From: Meconema thalassinum | Lineage: Eukaryota > Arthropoda > Insecta > Orthoptera > Tettigoniidae | Assembly: GCA_946902985.2 (NCBI GenBank) | Contig: OX336397.1 | Span: forward strand, 190,530,813 to 190,594,812 | Length of the DNA stretch: 64,000 nucleotides | Direction: 5' to 3' | Shown here: in pieces, positions 20,654 through 31,172 of the stretch | Position numbering within the stretch: the stretch's first letter is position 1 | Layout: each line of letters starts with the position of its first letter | Made by a program: the position numbers and the translations under genes | Notes under the pieces: model-generated | What the model saw: only the letters and a program-made list of their open reading frames with translations | Told to the model about the DNA's origin: nothing | The model's database searches: none

Positions 20654-23600
20654 CCAGCCTTGAGGGGCAAAGGTTGGCTTGTGACAGTCGTCAAGCCCCG
20701 GCAGACCAAGGGCGTGTGACGAATTTACGAAGGGACAATAGCAGCTTGATGGTCGACGGAGTCGTCAACGGAGTGAGCTGGCCCATGCTGATCGACACGG
20801 GAGCGTCGAGGACCATCGTCAATCCCACCGTGATCCCGAAGTGGAGAGTGCAACCCACACAAAGGAACCTCCAGCTAATAACCGCGACCGGAGAGACCGC
20901 ACCGGTACATGGCGAAGCATCACTGGAGCTCGTCATTGGTCGACGGGCGGTGAAGCATCCAGTGCTTGTGGCTGACGTATCAAACGAAGTGATCATCGGA
21001 CTGGACTTCCTGGACCAGAACAACATCATCTTGGACTTGAGTACCAACACTCTGCACTTCAGAGGTGAGGAACTTGCTTTGCAACCAGCACACGAGGCCG
21101 TCACCGCACGACGAGTAAGGCTGAGAGAGGACGTCATCGTTCCCGCCAGGACGGAGTTCAGCGCCGCCGTAATTGTCGACAGAACTGCTGAGGGAGTGGC
21201 GGCTGTCATCGAGCCAAAATATGAGGACATCCAAGCAAAAGGATTGCTAGTTGCCAAGACCCTCATCAACACGACGTCTCGGCCGTACGTCCGCCTGTCC
21301 AACCTGAACGACTACTACATTACGGTTCACCGGGACACCAACCTAGGAGTCTGCGAGCCCGTTACCTGGATTGCCCGCATCACAGATACGACGAACGGAC
21401 ACCTGCAGATGGACAACCGAAGAAGAAGCGCACTCCCAGAAGAACTACAGAAGCTGTACCAAGAATCCCAGGACCATTTAGACGAGGAACAATCACGCCA
21501 ACTTCAGGACCTGCTACGCGAATTCCAGGACGTCTTCTCCGTGGGGAGCAAAGACTTCGGCAGGACAAGCTTGGTCCAGCACAGAATCGACGTTGGGGAC
21601 AGCGCACCGTTTAGGGCCCCATTCCGACGTGTCCCGCTCGCCAAGCAAGCCGAAGTCGACCGGATGGTAGAAGAGATGAAGGAGCAAGGGGTGATTGAGC
21701 CATCACATAGTCCTTGGAGTTATCCGGTCGTGCTTGTGAAGAAGAAGGACGGTTCCTCCAGGTTCTGCATGGACTACAGGCGGGTGAACGACGTCACGAA
21801 GAAGGACAGCTACCCTCTACCACGGAACGACGACACGCTGGACACCATATCAGGATCAAGATGGTTCTCCACCTTGGATTTGAAGAGTGGCTACTGGCAA
21901 GTGGAGGTCCACCCTAAGGACCGCGAGAAAACGGCTTTCTCTGTGGGCAGCGGGCTCTGGCAGTTCACCGTCATGCCATTCAGTCTGTGCAACGCCCCTG
22001 CGACCTTCGAAAGGCTAATAGAGTCCATTCTGAGGGGACTACACTGGGTGACCTGCCTTGTCTACCTAGACGACGGCATCGTTCTGGGAAAAAGCTTCGA
22101 GGAGCACTACAGCAACCTGAAGGAGATCTTGATGAAGCTACGGGCTGCCCAGCTGAAGTTGAGCCCCAAGAAGTGTCAGCTCTTCCAGAAGCAGGTCCAG
22201 TACCTTGGGCATATTGTCTCCGAGGAAGGGGTGCGCACTGACCCAGAAAAGACCACAGCTGTGAGAGAGTGACCACTTCCGAAGGACAAGTCCCAACTAC
22301 GAAGCTTCCAGGGACTCTGCACTTATTACCGTCGCTTCGTGAGAGGATTCGCCGACATCGCCAAACCACTGCATCGACTGACTGAGAAGGACCAACTCTT
22401 CACATGGACAGCAGGATGCCACAGTGCCTTCGAACAACTCAAGCAGGCTCTGTGCACCGCGCCTATTCTGGCCTACCCCAGACCTGGAACAAGGTTCATC
22501 GTCGATACCGATGCCAGCGACTTTGGTATAGGGGGAATCCTGTCGCAAATAGTGGACGGCGAGGAGAGAGTAGTGGCCTACTTCAGCAAAGCCTTGTCAA
22601 AGCCAGAGAGGAACTACTGCGTCACCAGGAAGGAACTGCTCGCCATCGTGGAGACCATCGAACACTTCCACAAGTACCTGTACGGGCATGAATTTATCAT
22701 CAGGACCGACTATGCATCCCTGCGGTGGCTCCAGAACTTCAAACAGCCCGAGGGTCTACTCGCGCGGTGGTTAGAGAGGCTTCAACAGTACAATTTCGAG
22801 ATTCAGCACAGGAAAGGCCAACTGCATTCTAATGCCGACGCCCTGTCACGAAGACCGTGGCCCGAAGACTGCACCTTCTGTACTAGGAGGGAGGAGAACA
22901 CCGGGATTCAGTGCCGACGGACTACTGTGGAACTTCAAGGAAACTGGAGCCGCGAATCTTTCACGCGGACACAAGCAGAAGATGATGACCTGGGACTAAT
23001 AGCCGAATGGAAGAGGGCCTGTGTCCCCAGAACCGGGTGGAACATTGTGAGTGACTGTAGCCCGAAGTTTAAGTCCTACTAGGCGCAGTGCGACTCGCTG
23101 ATTGTAAGGGATGGCCTCATCTGCCGCGCCTGGGAGAGCACCGACGGGAAGACATCTCGGAAACAAGTCGTCATTCCAAAGGCTATGACGGAGGAAGTCC
23201 TGAAGGAAGTCCATGGAGGATCATCTGGTGGACACCTAGGGATAAAGAAGACCCTGGAAAAGCTGAGAGAGCGGTTCTACTGGATCGGATGCCGAACTGA
23301 CGTGGAGAACCACTGCGCGAGGTGCCACGATTGCGCAGCCAGCAAGGGCCCAGGACGAAGACGACGGGGTCCACTGAAGACCTACAACGTGGGCGGCCCC
23401 ATGGAGAGAGTGGCCATCGATGTTGCTGGGCCATTCCCGTTAAGCGAGGCAGGGAACCGCTACATATTGATCATCAGCGACTACTTTACCAAATGGCCGG
23501 AGACGTATGCGCTCCCTAACCAAGAAGCCGCGACGATCGCAGAGACCCTGGTGAAGGAATTCGTCAGCCGGTACGGAGTACCCCTGGAGCTGCACTCCGA

Positions 23601-24255
23601 CCAAGGGAGGAACTTCGAGTCGCAGGTGTTCCAGAACCTATGCCAGCTGCTGGGAATCCGGAAGACAAGGACAACGCCGCTACACCCTCAGTCCGACGGG
23701 ATGGTAGAGCGATTCAATCGCACCATCGAGAACCATCTCCGAATAGTCGTCAGCGAGCACCAGAGGTATTGGGAAAAATATCTTCCACTATTTCTCCTGG
23801 CCTACCGCGCCGCTGTGCATGAAGCCACCGGGTGCACACCAGCCCGGGCCATGTTTGGGAGGGAGCTCCATCTACCTGTCGATCTTGCCTTCGGCCGACC
23901 TGGGAATGATCCGGTCCCGGTAAGCCAGTATTGTCAAGAACTGGTCGACCAACTGGAGGACGTGCACGCGTTCGCGAGGAGGAAACTGCGGATCTAGACC
24001 GACCGAATGAAGACCCGATACGACCAACAGACGGATGCCGGCGGATTCCTCGAGGACGACCTGGTCTGGCTCTTCAACCCATTACGGAAGAAAGGCCTGT
24101 CACCCAAACTGCAGAAGTCCTGGAAGGGCCCGTACCGAGTCGTGAGACGGATCAACGATGTCGTCTACAGGATCCAGCGGAGCCCGAGGGCGAAGATGAA
24201 CATCGTGCATCGAGATCGCCTGGCAGCCTACGGAGGGACACAGACGGACCAATGA
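20623..24255 (+). pseudogene. pol: Gypsy-1 Pol polyprotein (PR-RT-RNase H-IN), three in-frame stops
   Basis: One reading frame from 20623 to TGA 24255. Protease: LIDTGASRTIV near 20788. Reverse transcriptase: CMDYRRVND near 21768, FSLCNAPATFERL near 21979 and YLDDGIVLG near 22063. RNase H: FIVDTDASDFGIG near 22495, TRKELLAIVE near 22624. Integrase: an HHCC zinc region (GHLGIKKTLEKLRERFYW...HCARCHDC), D in AIDVAGPF, D in LHSDQGRNFES, E in DGMVERFNRT, and a GPY-type KSWKGPYRVV near 24118. Nonsense codons at 22270 (TGA), 23080 (TAG) and 23995 (TAG) inactivate it. The domain order (IN after RNase H) and GPY motif place it in Gypsy. Confidence 0.93.
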
Positions 24256-24291
24256 TTGATCGGGACGATCAGCCTTTTAGGAAGGGGGTGG

Positions 24292-25078
24292 TGTTACGGC
24301 TGTGAGTTTGTTTCATCGCTCGCCGCATGAGACACAATAGCCCCCGGGCTGGGCTGTGCTCTGCCTCAGTGTATTGCGTGCGCTTTATGCAACAGGACTA
24401 CTAGGACAAAGGGATGGTCCAGAATATTCGTGACCCAGCCAGCGATGGAAACCTCGAGAAGCCGTGGACCCTGGATGGGTCTAGAAGCATTTATTGAGTC
24501 ACCGGCCTGCTATATAAGAGCGACCTGTCAAGCAGTGAGTGTGTGTTTTTCGAGCTAGTGCGAACGTTTACCCTGAGCGACAGAAGTGTGGTGACGTGAG
24601 TTGTGAAACTCCTAGTGAAGCTGATTCTCTTGACAGCGAGGGAGTGAGAAGCATACAGGGGACTGCCTGTGTTTTGAGCGAGTGTGATTTCACTGAGTGA
24701 CACAGGTATTGTGGCGAAGTGCCGTGCGAGTTACGAAATCCAGTGACATTGTTTCCCAGCTCGTGGACAGCGAAGCAGCGTGTAGCAGGTTATCGTACGT
24801 AACTGTAGTTGTGTACATAAGGAAGAGGTGCAGGTAGTTTCTGTCAAGGCCACCAGACTCATTAGGACGGGTTAACTTCTGTGGTTTGTAGACAAGTGAA
24901 AGGGGGCAAGAGCTCTCCATAAGGAAGAGACTTGAGGAAACTGGAGTAAGGTTCTAATTGCTTGTATTTGCGGATGAGTAGTGTATCTTTCTGGCCGAAA
25001 TAAAGTTAATTATTTCTTGTGCTTCAACCCACCGTAATCCAGTTAACAAAAGTGTCACTAGGGGGGTGGCACGTAACA
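24292..25078 (+). repeat. Gypsy-1 3' LTR
   Basis: 787 bp, TGTTACGGCTGTGAGTTTG to GGCACGTAACA, with TATATAA at 24511 and AATAAA at 24999-25004. It is preceded by the purine tract at 24279-24291 and followed by the target duplication ATAT. Confidence 0.93.
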
Positions 25079-25500
25079 ATATTCTTTTTGGTCCTCTATA
25101 TTCTTTCATTCTCATCATATGTCCGTACCACTTCAGCTCACTGGTTTCTATATTGTCGTGCAGTTCTCTTCCTAATGTCCACATTTCTGATTATCCCTCC
25201 GTCTCTTCCCAATTATTCCTCTAAGTAACTTCATCTCGGCTGCTTGGATTCGGCATTCATCGCGTTTTGTTGTGGACCAAGTACCTACTGCATATGTCAA
25301 AATTGGTGTGTTATACATTGAGAATAGAACTTTCTTGCTTTCCTCTGGGACTTCCTGGTTCCATTCTAAACCCCTCACACACTGATAAAACCCATTAGCT
25401 TGTTGGATTCTCATTCCAATTTCTTCATTTATTGTACGATCTTCTGTGAGTTTGCTCCCCAAATACTTAAAGGTTTTCACCATTGCCAATGGATTTCAAT
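25079..25500 (-). pseudogene. LINE RT C-terminal fragment, 3' flank of Gypsy-1
   Basis: Minus-strand frames read VKTFKYLGSKLTEDRTINEE, IGMRIQQANGFYQCVRGLEW, ILTYAVGTWSTTKRDECRI and, further on, LKWYGHMMRMKEYRGPKRIL. This is the post-palm region of a non-LTR reverse transcriptase ('FKYLGS', 'ILTYA...W', 'WYGH..RM'). It joins 18137-18356 across the Gypsy-1 insertion. Confidence 0.8.
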
Positions 25501-25586
25501 TGACTTCAATATTCACTTCCAAAATAAAATTTGTTGGTATATGGCTGAAAGATTCCACCATCAGCATCATTGACAATATAACTTGT

Positions 25587-25714
25587 GGTTAATATATAGA
25601 CCAGTAAGCTATTACCTTGTCAAGTTATCTGTGATGTTAGTTAAAATCATGGTTAATATATAGACCAGTAAGCTATTACCTTGTCAAGTTATCTGTGATG
25701 TTAGTTAAGATCAT
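25587..25714. repeat. 64-bp direct tandem duplication
   Basis: GGTTAATATATAGACCAGTA ... TTAGTTAA(A/G)ATCAT occurs at 25587-25650 and again at 25651-25714 with one difference. A recent local duplication. Confidence 0.9.
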
Positions 25715-25719
25715 CATCA

Positions 25720-27010
25720 TCTTGCACAGTTTCCAGCCACTGGCCGGGTCTGTTTGGAACACAAGCCTCTACAACGTCTTCTCTCTTCCCACCATCTCTC
25801 AGCCTCCACCCTTGACCAGTCTTCTCCTCTCTTCCAACCCCTTCAGCCACCTGTCACTCGGTCTCTTTCCTTCCCACTTCGTCTCGTGTATCCTCCTGGG
25901 TATCCTCTTCTCCTCCATTCGTTTTACATGTCCATATTTCTAGATTTATCTATACCATCCTGTAATGGTTCCTCCTTCATTAATTCTCTGGTCCTCTCAT
26001 TTCTTATTCTATCCATCCTTGTAGCTCCAATACTGCTTCTCAAGAACCTCATCTCACTGGCCTGTATTTTGCTCTTCTCCCTTCTTTTCATAACCCAGGT
26101 GTCCGAGGCATTACGTCAGGATAGGGACATAGTACGTTCGATATATGACCTTTTTGCTGTTCTGAGGGATATCCCTGCTCCATATCATACTTCTCACACT
26201 CCTCCGGAATGCTTCTGCTTGTCTCCCCCCGCTCATTTATATCTCTATCATTTCTTCCATTACCTTGTATCAGGCTTCCCAGATACTTGAAACTCTCCAC
26301 TTTCTTCAGTCTGTTCCCCACCAATTGTTATTCCCGTTGTGGTTCTTTCCTTCTTCCTTGTTGTGATCACCATCTAACTCTTATTTATGCTAAATTTCAT
26401 CCCATATCCTTGTATTATTCCTTCCCACATGACCAACTGCTCCTGTACCTCCTCCTCCTTGTTTCCCCAAATCATCTGCAAACACCATTGTTTTCATCTT
26501 TCCTTCCCCAATTACTTGTGCCACTCGGGTCATTATGTCATCTATCACCACAATGAAAAGTAACGGTGACAATGCAGTTCCTTGTTTCTTAAGATATTGT
26601 CAGTAAATCATCAGGATGGTGTTTGTATTGGAATGGATTAACAACTTAGCTGGTTACGTGCAGCTGCTAAGACTCTTCTATTGCTTCATTACCCTCATCT
26701 TATTCTCCAATAACATTTGCTCCTTTGTTGTAGTTGTTTTTCTGCAATTCCCTTATGCCTTCAAGCGTCGGGGTAGCCTCGTTTGAGCCATTTCTGCACA
26801 TTCTCTTAATTTCCACAATAGTTTTGCCTCTCTTTTTGTCCCGATCTCTCAATCCTACCAACGATTGTCTTAATATTCCATGTTCCAAATGTCCTGTTCC
26901 GTTTCCACTCCGGTCCATCCAATCCGAGGCTACTTGTAGTTCTCTGAATCACTTTCCCTCCACATGGGTGATGAGCCCAATGTTGGGTTACCTTCCCATC
27001 CTCCATATTT
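25720..27010 (-). pseudogene. LINE remnant with endonuclease and RT pieces
   Basis: On the minus strand, from right to left: TFGTWNIKTIVGR-like start of an AP endonuclease (about 26870-26950), an Arg/Lys-rich stretch (26700-26900), an RT block LLFIVVIDDIM...TMVFADDL (about 26480-26572) and KKVESFKYLGSLIQGNGRND (about 26250-26310). Between endonuclease and RT most of the protein is missing. The FADD motif is the RT catalytic site. The domain order fits a Jockey/RTE-type LINE with a large internal deletion and many frame breaks. Confidence 0.72.
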
Positions 27011-28130
27011 ATCCCCTGGAGACTGGGTACCCCAGATGGTCTGACATTTCCTCCTTACCCACTTGCTGACTTACGAAGAAACCTTGGTTTGCAGATGACA
27101 CTCAATCTTATATTAGCCGATGACGCGGTGGCTGCTGCTCGCGTTATCCGCTTTATAAGTGAGAGTGGGTTAGGGCCAGCAATCTAAATTTTCCAGTGTA
27201 TAATGACTCAACGACTTGTTCGTTTTTTAATGATAATTTTCTGCTTTTCCGTAATTTTTGTTTATTTTTATAATTACCGTATTATTTTTATTTAATTTTT
27301 TGTTTTATTAACTTTAGGTCTTTTCAAATTTAGGAGTCCACCTCAAAATTTTAAATTCAATGCCAAATTTGTATTCTTTAATCTGTGTTAATAAGGGCAG
27401 ATGTCCTCATAGTTCTGCCCCTTAAATCAATTCTATCAATATATATCTCCTTACCCAATTAGGTATGGTTTTCCCGCCAATACTCGGGTGGCTGATTGCA
27501 GTGGATTCCCACTGGGCGATGGGGCCGCCACATCTCTACGCCGGTGTTGTAGTTGTTGTCAACTCAAAATGAGCAGAGGAATGGAAATATCGTCTGTTCG
27601 TCTGTACACGAGACATATTATCATATTTTTTGACCAACAAGACGCACTTTTTATTGCCATAAATACTGCACAGAATGTGGCTGCGTCTTGTGCTCCGAAT
27701 GACTATCATATTTATACCTCTTCCACGGAATCTCTGAAGTAGGTTTGCGCATGACGTCACACAGAGGAAGTGAAGAGAGAATGCTATGGGTGGAGCTTGG
27801 CAGCCCAGCCGTTGCGAGAGTTGTTTGAAGCCAAGGTCACGCCTCCCTCCTGCGCTTATTATTCAGTGGCATCGCGGCTCATTGGCCAGTCAGCCGAGTC
27901 ACTCCTGTGCGCAGACTACGTGTTTTCACACCGGCACTTCGCAGATTGCTTGGACGGAGTTTACACATGCTCAAACAATTGCTCTCAACAGTTGGTCCCT
28001 GCATTTGTCTCGCAGTTGCCAGGGCTCGCAACTCCTTATCGTAGCACAGCTTCCATATTGGGGTTAGATTCCTTCTCGCTGCACCGACTGTACTTTATCG
28101 TGTTGAAGCCATTTTCAGTGTTGCATAGTA
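27011..28130. other. No gene recognised
   Basis: The stretch contains a 139-codon open frame (27770-28189, plus) with no motif I recognise and Cys/Ser/Leu-rich composition, and a GC-richer block at 27740-28080. It may be a decayed transposable element, since its right end merges with dispersed repeat B. I would not call it a gene. Confidence 0.35.
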
Positions 28131-28132
28131 AA

Positions 28133-28235
28133 CGATGCTTTTCAGTCGGTCAATACGATTGTACCCAAATGAGATGGGTCATTCCCTAATCCTGAAAACA
28201 AATTACATGTGATTAATTAATTAATTTATTTATTC
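28133..28235 (+). repeat. Dispersed repeat B, copy 2
   Basis: GATGCTTTTCAGTCGGTCAA, ACGATTGTACCC and CCTAATCCTGAAAACAAATTACATGTGATTAAT match copies at 16972, 28655 and the inverted one at 29700. Confidence 0.6.
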
Positions 28236-28238
28236 AGC

Positions 28239-28482
28239 ATATGGCTTTTAGTGCCGGGAGTGTCCGAGGACATCTTCAGCTCGCCAGAGGCTGTAGTTGC
28301 TTCAAGCGGACACCCATGGAGTGAGCTACAAATTCCGTTCAATTTCAATTAGTTCCAACATGCTACGAGATGTCACTGACACCTAGTGGTGAACGTTCGA
28401 ACTTTGATAGAGCGTTTCAACGAAATCTAACCTACAAATTTAGCTTCACACAATTTTAGTTAGTGGAAGGAAGTTTTACATT
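28239..28482 (+). repeat. Dispersed repeat A, copy 2
   Basis: Matches 6785-7028 in the same orientation (ATATGGCTTTTAGTGCCGGG ... GTTAGTGGAAGGAAG). Confidence 0.7.
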
Positions 28483-28654
28483 CCAGAAATCTATGACATG
28501 GAACTGCCGAATTTACATTCCCTCCGAAGGAAGGCATACTGAAGGATTTTAACGCTCATAGAAAATCCGACGACTTCGGCTGCGTTTGAACCCGCGATCT
28601 TGGGCACAGCAGTTCATCCTACTACCAACTACGCCTCCAAAGCCAGTTATGAGA

Positions 28655-28830
28655 TTAATAAATACACTTGGATGACCAGTTTCGATAATCAGATCCATTA
28701 CATTGTGAGGTTTGAAGCCATTTTTCAGTGTTGCCTAAGTAAACAAAAGTTTGGTGCTTTTCAGTCGGTCAACACGAATGTACACGAAAATACACTGAAA
28801 TAAATTACATGAGATTAATAAATAAATAAA
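28655..28830 (+). repeat. Dispersed repeat B, copy 3 (rearranged)
   Basis: GAGATTAATAAATACACTTG, GATGACCAGTTTCGATAATC, then GTGCTTTTCAGTCGGTCAAC and TTACATGAGATTAATAAATAAATAAATAAATTAG. The same pieces occur in the other copies; here two copies overlap or are fused. Confidence 0.6.
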
Positions 28831-28989
28831 TAAATTAGGGCATAACCCAGCTCTATTTGGGTACATTCGTGTGAGATCCATAACACTTTATGCCTGAAAA
28901 AAAATTATTGTTTGTTTCCGACTTTGGCCAACTGTGGACCTCATGGAACCTAAGGCTCTCTGGTCAATGTTTTCTTCTTTTCTTCCCAG

Positions 28990-29260
28990 AACCTCTTCAT
29001 TTATTCACTTCTAATCTTTCTCTGCTCCTCTGTTATTACCAAATTTGGCCTGTGTTGTGGTGGTTTTTCTCTGAACGTCTCGATATTGTCAACTCGGCTT
29101 CGAAACGTTTTCCTATCGTGAATGTCAACTTCAGTTAGTCCAACTTCAATGGCGTCTCTTTTGACCTCTTCTACCCGTCTTGTAGTGGCTTTCAACCCTG
29201 TGATGTATTTCAAAATGTTCTTTGTCAGCCGGTTCCCGTCCATTCTTATCAAATGCCCGT
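28990..29260 (-). pseudogene. LINE C-terminal fragment
   Basis: The minus strand reads MIRMDGNRLTKNILKYITGL then a charged block VEEVKRDAIEVGLTEVDIHD and RKTFRSRVDN. It is the same 'RM..NRLTK' module as at 5795-5995, from the C-terminal end of a LINE ORF2-like protein. Partial and isolated. Confidence 0.65.
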
Positions 29261-29699
29261 AAAATTTTAGCTTTCTTTAACGCATTGTGACCACAATGGT
29301 TTCGGTCTGCAGATACAGAGCTTCATTTTTCCTTTTATTCCATGTTCCGTCATCATCTTTCCATGGTCCGAGAATTTTCCTCAGGATCCTCCTTTCCTTT
29401 ATCTCAAGTTCCTTCAGCTCACCTTTTTTGTACAGGGTTAGAAAATATGCGTGAAAATATTTACAATACGTACACTTATTTAGTTGCTGTATTAGTTGAG
29501 GTAATTCACGTCATCGATATTTGTTAGTTCTAGTCTTGGTGATGTTTTGTTAAGATATTGGAAGTGGTGATTGACATTCATCTTGCTGGTTTGGAGTGAA
29601 TATGTGATTGTAGTTCAATGGTCAGTTCAGGTTGTATTGTACAGGCAACTTATCTGATTGAGTCTTGCGCTGTCCTTGTGAGGGCAGTTGTCATCGTCA

Positions 29700-29836
29700 C
29701 TATCTACTCCCAACTGGGGGAATGGATCTGATGATGATCGCTTAACTATCGAAACTGGTCATCCAAGTGTATTTATTAATCTCATGTAAATGTTTTTCAG
29801 GATTAGGGTACAATCATGTTGACCAACTGAAAAGTA
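29700..29836 (-). repeat. Dispersed repeat B, copy 4 (inverted)
   Basis: ATCGAAACTGGTCATCCAAG, TGTATTTATTAATCTCATGT, TCAGGATTAGGGTACAATC and TTGACCAACTGAAAAGTA are the reverse complement of copies 1-3. It abuts the Gypsy-2 LTR. Confidence 0.65.
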
Positions 29837-29837
29837 T

Positions 29838-30515
29838 AGTTACAGCTGTGAGTTTGTGTCATCGCTCGCCGCATGAGTCACAACTGCCCCAGGGCTGGGC
29901 TGTGCCCTGCCTCATGAATTGCGTGCGCCTTATGCAACAGGGCTACGAGGACAAAGGGATGATCCAGAATATTCGTGACTGAACCAGTGAAGGAAATGTC
30001 GAGAAGCCGTGTGCCCTGGACGATTCTAGAATTCATTGAGTCACCAGCCTGTTATATAAGCGGCTTCAACAGTGAGGGGACCGAGTTTTTATGTGGGTGT
30101 GTGTTGTCAAGCGAGTGCGACAGAAGTGTGGTGACGAAGTGCCGTGCGAGTTACGAAATCCAGTGACATTGTTTCCCCAGCTTGTGGACAGCGAAACAAC
30201 GGGTAGCGGATTATCGTAAGTAACTGTATTTGTTATACATGAGGAAGAGGTGCAGGTAACTTCTGTCAAGGCCACCGGAGTCATTAAGACGGTTTAACTT
30301 CTGTGGTTTGTTGACAAGTGAAAGGGGCAAGAGCGCTCAAGGAAGAAACTTGAGGAAACTGGAGTAAGGTTCTAATTGTTTGTATTTGCTGATGAGTAGT
30401 GTATCTTTCTGGCCACAATAAAGTTAATTATTTCTTTAAGCAGTAATTGGTATTGTGCTTTGTACCCACCGTAATCCAGTTAACAAAAGTGCCACTAGGG
30501 GCGTGGCACGTAACT
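29838..30515 (+). repeat. Gypsy-2 5' LTR
   Basis: Starts (A)GTTACAGCTGTGAGTTTG, so the first T is replaced by A, and ends GTGGCACGTAACT. TATATAA is at 30053-30059 and AATAAA at 30417-30422. It is shorter than the Gypsy-1 LTR because of internal deletions (for example near 30080-30120 and 30330). Confidence 0.85.
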
Positions 30516-30641
30516 ACTGGTGTCAGAAGCCGGATTACGAACTCAAGCACAACACCTGACGGTCCTGGTTTCAAAACCCGAGCAGGTCATTTTCTCTAAT
30601 TTTCCTGTGAGTGCATGCCCTTTTCAAGACAAACAACTAAA

Positions 30642-31172
30642 ATGGAGGCGCAATTGGCAGCATTGCTAGAAAAGTTAAATGGCATGGAAACCAAAATGGA
30701 GGACGGCCAGAAGAATTTATCCAAGGACCTAACTGCCAAATTAGAAGACGGCCAGAAGAAGATGGAGGACGGCCAGAAAAGTTTAGCCGAGGACCTAACT
30801 TCCAAATTAGAAGACGGTCAGAATAAGCTAGCAGAGGACCTAACCGCCAAATTTCTGGATGGCCAAAAAAATCTGGAAGAGTGTCTGCTGACGAAATTAC
30901 AGGAAAGTCAAAAGAAATTGGAACAGGGTCTGCGTCAGGAAGTCAACACCGTCTGCCAGGGCCCACGTGAGGAAGTCACAGCAGTAGAAAAGAAGTTCGA
31001 CGCCTTACAAAAGGAAGTTGCCGAGCTGCGCCGACGCCCGCCCACAGGTACACCGGGAATATCAGGAACGGGACATAGCAGAGTGACGCCCCCAACCTTC
31101 GACGGAAAGGTCCCGTGGAACACCTACTTACGTCAGTTCGAGGCGGCCTGTTCCATAAATAACTGGAACAAC
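30642..31172 (+). pseudogene. gag: Gypsy-2 Gag N-terminal part
   Basis: ATG at 30642, MEAQLAALLEKLNGMETKME. Coiled-coil repeats of the LEDGQKKMEDGQKSLAEDL type run to about residue 120, followed by FDALQKEVAELRRRPPTG and the start of the capsid-like part (FDGKVPWNTYLRQFEAACSI). The frame is intact where Gypsy-1 is broken near 19884. It is cut by the Polinton at 31173; the open frame runs on into the TIR to a stop at 31286. The number and arrangement of coiled-coil units differ from Gypsy-1. Confidence 0.85.

Larger units (their letters stand above)
18357..25078 (+). mobile_element. Gypsy-1, near full-length Gypsy LTR retrotransposon
   Basis: The 6722-bp element is bounded by TG...CA and by a 4-bp target duplication ATAT (18353-18356 and 25079-25082). 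LTRs are 18357-19163 and 24292-25078. The primer-binding region TGGTGTCAGAAGCCGG starts at 19166 and a purine tract AGGAAGGGGGTGG lies just before the 3' LTR. Gag and Pol (PR, RT, RNase H, IN in the Gypsy order) are recognisable, but one frame break and four nonsense codons make it non-autonomous as read. It sits inside a minus-strand LINE. A second, partial copy is at 29838-31172. Confidence 0.95.
29838..31172 (+). mobile_element. Gypsy-2, 5' part only
   Basis: A second copy of the Gypsy-1 family: LTR (29838-30515), primer-binding region TGGTGTCAGAAGCCGG, and the first part of gag. The copy stops at 31172, where the Polinton 2 TIR begins. The continuation of gag and pol is not present to the right of Polinton 2. 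Confidence 0.88.

Noticed and set aside
20691..23434. Minus-strand open frames over Gypsy-1 pol
   Set aside because: They are antisense shadows of the GC-rich pol gene with no domains.
27488..28189. Host gene in the 27.5-28.2 kb GC-richer block
   Set aside because: Several unrelated short frames, no splice pattern or domain, and it runs into a dispersed repeat.
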